Of a stretch of DNA of 64,000 nucleotides, positions 23,421 to 33,469 are shown piece by piece (within the stretch, counting starts at the first letter, position 1; every line of letters begins with the position of its first letter). Where the stretch lies: positions 2,976,001 to 3,040,000 of the forward strand of contig OW051492.1 of NCBI GenBank assembly GCA_932521035.1, read 5' to 3'. This DNA is from Oscheius dolichura (taxonomy: Eukaryota; Nematoda; Chromadorea; Rhabditida; Rhabditidae). Made by a program: the position numbers and the translations under genes. Below the pieces are notes generated by a model. It was not told the origin of the DNA. It saw only the letters and a list, made by a program, of their open reading frames with translations, and did not search any database.

Positions 23421-23538
23421 CGAGTCTGATTACCAGTTGAAAAGAGTCTGATTACCAGTTGAAAACAGTAAAAAACGGTAAATAAACAGTTTATGGGAAA
23501 GAAACACCACGAGGGTAGGAACAGGGCAGCGACGGAGA

Positions 23539-24025
23539 TCATTCTTCCATTTCTTCTTCTTCTCCGGCTCCGGGTCCGGGTTCTTCTTCAGCTGTCGTGT
23601 CAAGAAGGTGGAGATCTGCCCCACTTTGGAAAACCATGTCCTCCAAATCTCCAATCTTCTTATTGACCTCACGGAGTTCGTCTTCTTTCTCGCTATAATT
23701 GAATAATTCCTATCCCTTCATCTTTTAATGTCACCTCAGCTTCTTCTTCAACTCGTCAATCAGCTCGGCCGATCTGAACATCAAGGCAGAGCAGTTCTTG
23801 ATGTGCGCTTCTTGAGCGTCGACGTGGTTGCGCATCGCGCGGTCATGGCTCCTGAAGAAGGCGCAGATCTTGTCCGGCACGTTCAGGAGACGCTTCAGGA
23901 TGTACAATTTTTCGTGAAAAATTCTGCTGGTCGGCGGAGGGCTAGGTTTCAATCTCTGTACTCATTTAATTGATATCCATATAAACACTCACAGCAACTT
24001 CTCGGAGCTTTCGGGAAAAGGTCAT
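23539..24025 (-). CDS. Small coiled-coil protein with acidic tail (135 aa)
   Basis: Three exons on the - strand join in phase: 24025-23993, 23955-23735 and 23692-23539 (TGA). The protein starts MTFSRKLREVARLKPSPPPT. A helical segment HEKLYILKRLLNVPDKICAF is followed by a strong coiled coil (AELIDELKKKLSEKEDELRE, VNKKIGDLEDMV) and a Glu/Gly-rich C-terminus. I recognise no family. Codon use is GC-richer than the neighbouring host genes. It lies between a Helitron helicase fragment and the R1/R2 array in the Helitron orientation. It could be Helitron cargo or a host gene. Confidence 0.6.
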
Positions 24026-24177
24026 CTTGGAGGAAAGGTAGTTGATGAATGGTTTATTTTCCAAAAATAACCCGAAATTAACAAGTGTAAACCGAAATTT
24101 TCTTGCAATATCCCTTGTTTTATCCCCGCCACCCTTCTTCAGCCCACCAAATTCAACTCTTACAAACAATACTACTG

Positions 24178-24600
24178 AACACAGGTTTTATTGAAGAAAT
24201 ATACAAATAAGAAATAAATGGAGAAGGGAGAGGGTGAAGACAGAAGCCCCGCCTTCACCGCGAGGGTGAAGACGGGGTGGACTACACAAAGGACGTTACA
24301 TTTAAGCTAACACCGGGCAAAGAACAGCTTCTGTTGTCTTGTCTGTCCCGAATCAGCTTATTCTCCAAGCGATGTCTTGCCATCCGTGCGGATACTGAGT
24401 CCAGTTGAAGTCATCCGGTACCACGGGAAGCGTTTGCTTCCAATCTCCCGAAAGAATGAATGGGCAGCCTCCAAATATTCGGTTGTCATTACCGTACCTC
24501 AATGTAGACATCAGCTTGTGGACGCATTCGAGGATCCTCCGATCGGTCATAGTCACTTCATCCCATATCACCAGATCCAGATTCTTGATGTACTCGGCGG
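24178..24600 (-). mobile_element. Helitron H4 remnant: helicase piece and 3' end
   Basis: The - strand from 24600 encodes LDLVIWDEVTMTDRRILECV, FGGCPFILSGDWKQTLPVV and then a divergent end with a stop near 24353. This matches helicase Walker B and motif III of H3. Upstream coding is replaced by an R2 repeat from about 24600. Downstream are a 31-nt hairpin (24247-24277), a pyrimidine-rich stretch and an AATAAA signal near 24190. H3 has the same 3' organisation. Confidence 0.8.
24247..24277 (-). promoter_or_regulatory. 31-nt hairpin module, copy 2 (3' region of H4)
   Basis: The + strand reads CCCCGCCTTCACC, loop GCGAG, then GGTGAAGACGGGG. Read on the - strand as RNA, the 13-bp stem is complete with one U-G wobble. 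Compared with the copy at 24958-24988, one A-U pair is replaced by G-C, a compensatory change. It lies about 60 nt before an AATAAA, so it could act in RNA 3' processing or as a terminal hairpin of the element. Confidence 0.65.
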
Positions 24601-24760
24601 GCAAGAGCCTAGGCTCGCGTTCCAGTCTCACCCCGCGCCTACGGCGGCCGGCGGCCGCCGACGCGAGGGTTGTAGGCGTGGGTCTAAGCTCCGCGTTAGA
24701 ATATCCTCGTGCCGCTGGTTTTGGTCGGAATCACCGGCTAGGTTGACCCAGTTTTACCCG
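24598..24760 (+). repeat. R2 repeat copy between H4 and H3
   Basis: An R2 unit (GGGCAAGAGCCTAGGCTCGC, the GC palindrome, TGTAGGCGTGGGTCTAAGCT). It replaces the upstream half of the H4 helicase. The closing motif GGTTGACCCAGTT is present at about 24739. Confidence 0.75.
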
Positions 24761-24957
24761 TGTATTAGTTCTTCTGTGAGATATCTAGTAGAGCAAAACC
24801 TTCTTGATACATTGAGCCAATCCGAATATCCACACTACTGGCTTGTCGATGCAATAGAGCAAAGAAGCTGCAGAAATAGAGCGTTTTTATTCAACAAGTG
24901 AAATAAGAAAGACATCACATAAATACAAAGAATGGAAGCGGGAGGGAAGGAAGAAAA

Positions 24958-24988
24958 CCCCATCTTCACCGCGAGGGTGAAGATGGGG
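24958..24988 (-). promoter_or_regulatory. 31-nt hairpin module, copy 3 (3' region of H3)
   Basis: A perfect 13-bp stem (CCCCATCTTCACC with GGTGAAGATGGGG) and loop GCGAG. It lies about 150 nt after the stop codon of the USP-macro reading frame and about 70 nt before an AATAAA. A second, 10-bp hairpin (ACCTCTCCAA with TTGGAGAGGT, 25025-25071) lies just upstream in the same transcript. Confidence 0.7.
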
Positions 24989-25136
24989 GAACAACTGGCA
25001 CAAAACATAACGTGAAAATCGTCAACCTCTCCAAGGTTGCCTCCTTTGCAGGAGTACTTTGTTGGAGAGGTCAGACCTACTAATACCCTATCCAAAACAG
25101 GGTAAAAGATGAAGGGAAATGGGAGTGGGCAAGCGG

Positions 25137-26998
25137 CTACTCGACGAAAGAAGAAACTTTGATGGAGACACCAGGCAGCGAGACAGCTCCATTGTTGGCC
25201 ACCATTTTCTCCTCTAATTTCCTTCTAGCCGTTGCAGCCGAGGCGGCATCCAAGAGCAGAGCGGCTTTTCCACCAGCCAGCGTGGTTGTCCGATTGAGAA
25301 TTGGATAACTGAGAGCCACAATTATGACAGTATTCAATGATGTCTCAGGGTGAGCTTCGAAATAAGCTAAAATGGCTTGCAACGCAACTGCTATTCCCTG
25401 CTGCTCGTCGTAGTTGTAGAGGCCTATTCCCAGCAAGGGGAAGGCAATGCTGCTGAATCCCTCACGAGTAGCCAAGACAAGGCTGTTGAAATAGCAGAGT
25501 CGGAGGTGGTCTTCTTGTCGTCTTGTGGGGTTTCTACCAGGCTGGATGTAGGGAGCAGCTGTATGGAAGATTCTCTTATACTTCTTGAGCAAAAACGAGT
25601 CTGTGGAGACGACTTGCCCGGCAGCCAGCTCCTGGTTGGGCAGGGTCTTGCGAATGGCCTCCGTGGCAGCGTTGATCAAACTGGGTCCACAGGCGCTTCT
25701 TATAACTCCATCGACACCTCCTCCGTGCTTCAATTCCGCATTAGCTGCATTCACAATTGCATCGGCATTTACAGCTACGATACTCCCTTGCTCTAATAAC
25801 AATCTCTTCACTTGTTGGCTGCCTGTTGGACGGTTGACTCGATTGGAAGGCCGGACCAAATCGACTTCCATTTCCTCCACAATCCTTTCATCGTATGATA
25901 CTTTCTCTAGCACTACGACGACTACACCATCCATTTCTTCCGGGAAACGACTTGGGAAAATACTGTCATCATTACACTCCCACCAGACACCATCCTTCTC
26001 GATAAAGGACTTATAATGACCGTTATTCGGCGTTGGACCAGTGTGCCAGATTGCCGCTATGGGCTTGAAAACTTTGCCTGAACAGAGTTTCATACAGTCA
26101 GTAAAGTCCAACTCACCAAAGATTTCCAACATAGGCTCTGGATTACCTATTCTCCTCTGCCTTCTTCTAACTGGCCCATCACCAAAGTTGGCAAACAATC
26201 CCATCTCGACGACTAAATATCGACATTCCTCGGGGATTTCCGCCGCCCATCGTCCCACATGACGAACAGAATAGATATTACATGTATCACAAGCCTTGTC
26301 GATGTCCTGGGGATCCGTGAAACTGTTCATGTAGTCATTAAAACTGTCGTAATTGGTCATTCGTCCATTAAGAACCATCACGGGGTGGTAATCATCCTGC
26401 GCTCCTATTTGTCTAACACTTCCACAACTTGTACAAGTTCCGAAACATCTTTGAACATGAACCAACTCCTGATTGAAAGAAGGAGGAAGGAGATCAATGA
26501 GCCTGGTTAAAAGTTCTGCTGCCGACTGCTGGACTCCAAAATCCCAGTACATCCGTGGCAGACCAGAGCCACATAGAAGAGCAGAAGCATCTTTTCTTCC
26601 TCTTCTGGTCAATATTTCCTTGAGAGCGAAGACAAGAGGGTTATCTTCGGTGAAATCAACAATCTTCTTATTCCAAATCCGTCGGAGCACTTGAATAGTC
26701 GCATTGGCGTAACAGGTGTTTCCCAAATTATGAATTGGAGGAGGAACACCACCGATAGTCAGACTCTGTAGTACTTATTTTCTACCTTTGAAATAAAACC
26801 TACTTCAGTGGGAGGTATAGGAATTATCCCCTGCTCCACCACAAGGGTAGAGACAGGGTCGTCAGAACGTCTTTCAATTCTCTCTGATTCAAATTCGTCT
26901 CTTTCTGATACATAGCCATCATAATACGAACCTCCTCCATTGCTATGGATCCCGGAAGAACATAAATTGTCATTCTGAATAGCATAAATTCCTGAAGA
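25137..26998 (-). CDS. USP deubiquitinase fused to macro domain, Helitron-encoded
   Basis: The main exon 26765-25137 is uninterrupted for 542 codons. An upstream exon (about 26998-26804) joins it in phase across a 38-nt intron. A ubiquitin-specific protease domain comes first. It has the Cys box IHNLGNTCYANATIQVL with the catalytic Cys, a QQ box GVQQSAAELLTRLIDLL, two zinc-ribbon CxxC pairs (CTSC, CDTC) and the His box NNGHYKSF followed by WWECNDD. A macro domain follows with VNADAIVNAANAELKHGGG and a loop PLLGIGLYNY, as in ADP-ribose-binding or hydrolysing macro domains. The catalytic residues of both appear intact. No ATG opens the upstream exon. A donor at about 27050 in the helicase exon and the acceptor at about 26996 are phase-compatible, so it is probably the C-terminal part of the Helitron polyprotein. 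Predicted role: removing ubiquitin and ADP-ribose marks from element or host proteins. Confidence 0.85.
26828..26858 (-). other. 31-nt hairpin module, copy 4 (in exon before USP domain)
   Basis: CCCCTGCTCCACC, a 5-nt loop ACAAG, then GGTAGAGACAGGG. It has the same 13-5-13 geometry as the other three copies, with mismatches in the outer stem. It is coding (part of DDPVSTLVVEQG) in the linker between the helicase and the USP domain. Confidence 0.5.
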
Positions 26999-27005
26999 AG
27001 CTATA

Positions 27006-30000
27006 CTAACGAACCTCGGTTACATTGGGAACCAAAACTTTGGAGATCCCTTCACTGATTTCTCCTTCTGGGTCATTCCTGGCAGATATTTCATATCCAA
27101 AGACCTTCCGATACACCACATTATTTGTAAAGCACGGGTTCTTCGCTGCATTATAAATGAAGAGATCCTCCTGCTTTCGTACACGGGACAGCGCGACATA
27201 AAGTTGACCATGGGCGAAACACGGTGTAGTAAGTACAAGGCCGCATCTGTCCAGAGTCTGCCCCTGCGCCTTGTTGCAGGTCATCGAGAAGGCAAGACGG
27301 ATGGGAAATTGCATCCTTGTGAAAGATATTTCCCGTGAAAGGACACCTGAAAATCAGAAATATTTGAAATGATCTGGGGGCAAACCTGTTGGAGTAAAGA
27401 GCACCGGGTGAAGAAGAATCTCTTCAGGCATGTGCCTCTCTGGATTCAATGGCGAGCACCGTATAATATGGGTTCCGATCTCTTCTACTATTAATCTTGT
27501 TCCGTTGTTCAATCCTTGGAACACACTAAAGTTCCTCAACAGCATGACCACCGCTCCCACTTTGACCTTCAATTCATGCTTTGGATATCCGGAAGGCGTG
27601 GACAAATGATACGTTTCCGGATCCAAAGCCTCGAATCCGTTCTTCGGGTCGTAGTCGTCAATGGACTTGAAACTATGTTCTCTGGTATTCAAGAGACCTA
27701 AACGCATTTGTCCGAGATGGTAAACTGAAACGTACCCAAGATCTTGTTGTTCAGATCGAATACCGTCTTGTTATCAACGGCTAGGATTGCTGACTTCTGG
27801 AACAGTTCTCTCTTCTGGTCAGGGGATCCCTCGTCGCCATAGATCTTTGTAATCAACTCCTTTGTACTTCCGACAAGACGATTGACAGGCAATCGGACCA
27901 GCTGATCCGCTGTTCTCCTCTCAGGGAAGATGTTAGCCTCTCCGGAGCCGACTTTGGCACAGTATTCAGCAAATTGGGGGTCATCTTTCGCCCGCATATT
28001 TGCAGTCAACTGAATTACTTTCACTTCCTTCCACCAGGGCCATTCGATTGCGGTGTAGTTGATTACACCTTCTCCGGGAGCATCTGGAACGACAGGAAGC
28101 GTCTGCTTCCAGTCACCGGCAAAAACGAACGGACATCCGCCAAAGATCTTGTTGTTCTGGTCATATCTCAGCGTAGTCATTAATTTGTGGACGCATTCAA
28201 GGATCCTCCGGTCCGCCATCGTGGCCTCATCCCAAATAATCAGATCCAATTGCCTCAAGTATTCTGCCTCATTGCTTTCATGGTCGAGAGTCGAATGCAT
28301 GTTTTCTTCAGCTGACAATGGAATCTTGAAGTGACGATGAGCCGTCGATCCGAGTGGCAGAAGAGAAGCAGCTATTCCAGTTTGAGCCACACAGGCAACA
28401 TTCTTCTTCTGAGATCGATATTCATGGAAGAGAGCTTTCATTATTCGGGTCTTGCCCGTGCCTCCACTTCCCTGCAGGAAAAATGTCATCTGCTCGCCAC
28501 TCTGTATTCCTTGAATAATTCCGTCGAAGGCCTTTCTCTGTTCTTCCGTCATAGTCTAAAAAGCAGTCCTCTTGTAACAGAAGAACAAACCTTTTTCAAT
28601 GTAGCCGCCTCTCTTTTGGATAACCTCTCCGTGTATAATAGACCTCCAGAGTCGTCGATGAGATCCTCTGCCAGAAGCTCTTCTTTCTTCAGACTGGGCA
28701 AGCCATGTTCCTCTAAGGTGCTACCATTAGCTGCCAAATAAGAATGCATATGGTAGAGGGCATGGGCTTCGAGATGTTTTTCTTCCCATCTTTTGTTGGC
28801 ATAAAAGTAGACTTTGTATTTCTCGTAGAGCTCTCGGGTATAAACCGCGGTGACAGGATTGTTCGTAATGATTTGACAAAAGAGACGTCGGAGAGCCGTG
28901 GGGTTGCCGTAATTGCTGGCTTCGGCCAAACAAAGGTCCCACTCCTTCTTCCCATTCATGAAGCCAAGAGCTGTGGCTGCTTCGACTGCTGTTGCATAAA
29001 CGGTGCCATTGACTGTTCTCAGCTCTTCGAACGACTGGATGCCTTTCAGATTGGTACAGAGAAGGCGGATGGCATAGATCTCCTTATATCTAGGATTCAC
29101 GCCTTTGATCCTTGTCACGAGATTATTTCTAAAAGAAAGATTTGAAAATACAAACGAAGAACTAACATTCTCTTCTTCCTTGGCCGCCATTCACCCTTCT
29201 CGAAAATATAGCCCAATGGCAGATCCGCAAACGTGTAATCGTGGGCTTTGGAGTCCTTCTTATTGAGCTGGAACCATGCCTTGAGTTTGGTCTTGAGGTC
29301 ATCCTTCTGTATCGCTTCTAACATCTCCTCTTGTCCTTCTGCTGTGTAGAACAGTCTCTCCTCGTTCTCCGCGTGGATGCTGTTGTTGACGACCATATGA
29401 GAGGCTGAATGGCGCTCGTAGCCAGCAAAGTCCCAGGCGGCTTCGCAGGAAGTCACAGCCCTCATGTCTTCCACTATCCAAAACTCGTTATAAACGACAG
29501 TCGGTCTTCCATCTTTGTCTACCAAAGGGATTCCTCTCTTTCGCAACAGCTTCTTGGCATCTTCTCTCCTTTGTTTCAGCATTCCTTCTGGTATCTTGAT
29601 ATTCTTCGGAAGTACAAGATGGCCGTCGATCGTCATGGCATTTTTGTCCAAAGAATCCGCCCCCGTTGCAATCTCCACCAGAGCACGGTCAAAACCCTGG
29701 AATTGGTCTAGTTTACAAGAAATCACTCTTGTTCTTACTTTAAAAAGGTATTTGAAAATATATTTGACGATGCTGAGGGCGGAGATCACTTCGATATTTA
29801 TGTGACCTTCCCAGAAGGTCAGAAGCTGGGTATTATACGGTACGATGTACCGGTTGTCGGCTTTCTTATTCTTCGAGCAGTGCTCTCCATCATTGGGCCT
29901 CTCTAATTCAGGGTAATACCTGTCACCAGCCTTGGTTCCATCATTGAAACATTTGGGGAACCCCTTCGCGCACTGGATTTTCGATGGATTCAGGCCAACT

Positions 30001-33000
30001 CGACAATATGCCTAAAATTTGTATAGAAAAGTCCAATGAACAAAGCATTACCGTAGGATTCCCTTCACAGGGACTATGCACCATGAAGTCCTCGACTAAC
30101 TTCCTCAGCCTCGGATTATTTTTGGGCAGTACAGCCTGACAAATCTTATCAATCTGGACTACATTCTTCGGCTTTCTCTTGAGCGACGCGACGATGTGGG
30201 CATGCGGCGGGCCCCGCTGCTGGAACTCCACACTGTAAGTGTACCACTTCACACGTCCAAAGAGTCCTTTGTTCCTCTTTCTGCTCTTCTTATCAATTCC
30301 TTTTCCATTGAGCAACTCCATCAACTTGTCCAATTTCTTCTTGAACACTTCGTTGACTAAAAAGGGATGGTCAGCCCAAGTTTCACCGGAAGCAATTTTG
30401 CTCTAAAAATGGTTGTTGGGATTCAAAGACGCTCTAACCTTTATCTCTGGCCAATTCACGTTACAAGTGGCCGTCACGAAGAGATCCGGCCGTCCGAAAG
30501 CGTTACACATAGCAACGGCATTCTCAAACTTCTGCTGAAGCCATCTCGGGGAGCCAGGAACAGTATGTGGAACGGAGAATTGGGCGCCAATTGTGATTCC
30601 AAGCTTCAGTTTATCAGCCAGTCTTTGGCGAGCCTTCAACATCTTGGACTTAGTGCTGGTCAGGTATTCGGCGCATTTCTCTCGGATAAAATTGTACCGT
30701 TGACTCAGCATTCTCATAAAATGGTCTATTAAGAAGAGCTGCCCAAGCTTATCGCCTCTGAGAAATCTATTGGCAATCAGCTTCCTCCTCTGGTAGACAT
30801 ATGTCACATATTGCTTGAGAGAGGCATAAAGCAGTGGCCCAGTCTTCTTTGATCCATTCTCTCCTGTTTCAGTTTCATCCACCTCTGCAGTATCTTCTAC
30901 GGCTTCACCGGATGCTTCGTTTTGATTGATATGGCTATCATTCGCTCGGCCATTCTCCTCTTGAACTTCTGTACCGCTCGGCTCGTCGTCATTCCAGTCA
31001 TTTGGCTGGATAGGATTGAAAGCAGGAGCTATCGCATCTTGAAAATCCATCTCGTGGTCTTCTTCGTTCATATCACAATCGACAACATCTTCTGCTGTTG
31101 TATTCTTGCAGCCGTGGGCATCTCTCCGTCCAGCCTCTCTCTCTTTGGGGCACTCTTCTTCGCCATCTTCACTGTCTTCACTGATTTCGTTCGCGAATCT
31201 CAAATCATCTTCAGCATCATATTCATGTTGAGCCACTTCCTCGTCGACGATTTCTTCGAAGCCAACATCATCCACCATTATACTGGGGCCAGAGTTGCCA
31301 ATAAGACTTGTGGCATCCAGATTGACCTCCCACAGCTTCGCCTCCTCCAAATTCTCCACTGCATACAATTCCAGCCTTTCGCGGAAATTTAGCTTCTTCT
31401 GGTCGCCTTTCATCAGAGAGTACAGCTTGTGGCCATAGGCATATTCACCATAAGGGCACAGGATAGGATAGCACAAAGGAGTGGCCTTCGGGTCCCATGG
31501 AAATAGAGGTAATATGGCGTTTTTGCTCCTTCTGGGATAGATTATAAGACCGGGCAATTTGACATCTTGTTCCGTCGAGGCTTGAAAGAACAGAGCCACG
31601 TGATCTCCACCTTGAAGCACCTGAATAAATGAGGTTAGCTGCCAGTTGATTGTGATTACCTTTCGATAGACTCCTTTATGGGCTTGAAGCCGGGTCTTAT
31701 CGACTTCGTTGGCATTGACAATTTTCATCCTAACGTAATTTCCACTGCCCGCCGTGTTCTTCTCCTCTTCCTTTATCAACTCTCCCAAATTCCTGTAGTA
31801 ATGGGCGAAGCGGTTGTCACGATTCATACACACGTCCAAATCACGAATGATCTCCTTGTCCAGTTTGTTGTAGACGTTTAGTCGCATGTTTTCCGAATCC
31901 TGGCCGTGATACAAATACACATTTCCATAAACAGGGTCGTTATTGGCGAATGGCAAGGCACAGGATGGGAAATGCCCGGGATTTCCTGGAAGCAGGCGAT
32001 ATTTGTAAACTGTAAATCTCACCTTGCACTTTCATCGACTGCACACCGTGTGCGGCTGCTGGGATCCTGTTATACTGGATACTGGCAAAGGAGTAGGCGT
32101 TGTTGTAGGAGAGAATGTGGCCACGAAACTTTTTGGCATTGACGCCTTTGCCGAACATCAACTTCTCCAATTCCGTGGGATATTTTCTCATTGGCTTGAT
32201 AAAAACAGATCCTTTATCACAGCACACACGGCCGCCGGGGTAATGTTCTGCCGAGCAGAATGGGCATTCTTCCGTGTCACCGAGCCTACAGGGCGATAAA
32301 CTACCTTAAAAATAAATGAATTGCTTTGAAAGGAGAAAATAATTCACGAGGGGAAGGAATATCGTCGAGACTATCATCTGTATCGCTTTCTGCTTCTTCG
32401 CGGGAACGGAACTTCGCGACTCGGTCTCGACTTTCCCTATTGAGACGGGGATCCCTTTCGTCTCGTTCACGGTCAGCTCGGCGGCGTGATGGCTCCCATG
32501 ATGGACCCTCTACGTCTTCTGTTGCAGACATGGAATCTTCCACTTCGCTCCACTCATCCTCTATGTCAACTGCCTTTGGATTGCGAGCAGTCCTTTGTGG
32601 AGTAATCAAGCAGAGCTCCCCCAGTTGAACAACTCCCAGATCGAGGTCGCTTTGGACGATAACGGAACTCGATTGCTGGCCTCTTCCATCTTTTGTACTG
32701 GGTGACTGGATTCTAGGTTGATCAGCGGCCGCATCAACATCCACCTGGGAAAGCGCTTTCGGCCGTCTCCCTCTTCTCGCAGGAACAGTTACGCTGCTTG
32801 CTTTAGCTGGCATGCTATCGTCCAGACCCGGTCGTGAGACAGGGCGTCCTCTCTTCTTTGATACAGGCTCCTTTTTTGCCGGAACAGGCTTCCGCTTTCT
32901 GGACACTCCTTCTCCTGACCTCTTGCTCCTCTTCTTCCGATTCACATTGATCTTCTTATTGTGTATCTGCTGAGATGTCAGGTATTCATCACCATCAGCA

Positions 33001-33250
33001 CCACTTCTATCATCATCTACAAAACTGAATCGTATCTTCTAAAAAACGTACCACTCTCCTCTTCTTCTGCATAGGCGACTGCTCTTCTAGCCCGTCTTCT
33101 TTCAGCACCAGCGGCCAGTCGTGCTCTCTCCGCTGTGTCGTTTCTTCTTTTTGTTGCATTGGCAACAATCCGATCAGCGGGGCAATGACTTTCACCACCA
33201 GGTGTGGTCAAGAGAACAAAAAACAGCAGCCACTTATGAAAACGAAACAT
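27006..33250 (-). CDS. Helitron Rep/helicase, complete copy H3
   Basis: A multi-exon - strand gene from ATG 33250 (MFRFHKWLLFFVLLTTPGGE). Parts in order: a basic region with AT-hook-like KKRGRP and ARRGRRPK (about 32945-32400), the Cys-rich region EECPFCSAEHY, the block GNPGHFPSCALPF to CYPILCPYGEYAYG (32007-31400), an acidic linker, KQYVTYVYQRRKLIANRFLR, the HUH motif GPPHAHIV (about 30210) and the two-tyrosine motif YIFKYLFK (about 29750). The superfamily 1 (Pif1-like) helicase follows with Walker A GSGGTGKT (about 28470), Walker B LIIWDEATM, GDWKQTLPVV and YVALSRV (about 27200). This is the full set for rolling-circle transposition. Exon frames are open between introns. The last helicase exon reads to TAG at 27006 unless spliced to the USP exon. 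The hydrophobic leader is unusual for a nuclear protein. Confidence 0.85.
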
Positions 33251-33469
33251 ATTGATATGAAGAGCTCCGCGTTTGAGATTTGAGCACGTTCTTTTAGCAC
33301 GTTTGAGCACGTTCTTTACGGAAAAGTTCAAGTTCAAATGACTTTAGACGTAGAGGATTATTGTGTTTTTACGTCTCTGTCACATTTGCTCCTCAGGATC
33401 GTGGTCTCGGCATTTGTGTCCTCTTTCTTCAGAAAAATTCTGTAGGACCGCGAACGACTCCCTCGTTAC

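Larger units (their letters stand above)
24880..33250 (-). mobile_element. Helitron H3, apparently complete, with USP-macro module
   Basis: On the - strand, one element runs from the Rep start at 33250 to a poly(A) signal near 24886. It contains the Rep/helicase gene (33250-27006), a USP-macro coding region (about 26998-25137), then a 3' region with two hairpins (25025-25071 and 24958-24988) and AATAAA. Canonical Helitron ends (5' TC, and a 3' hairpin followed by CTRR) were looked for and not identified with confidence, so the exact boundaries are open. It is the only copy here with HUH, tyrosine and helicase motifs all present. Confidence 0.75.

Noticed and set aside
24353-24901. + strand frames across the H4/R2 junction
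   Set aside because: They run antisense to helicase coding and then through the repeat; no coherent protein.
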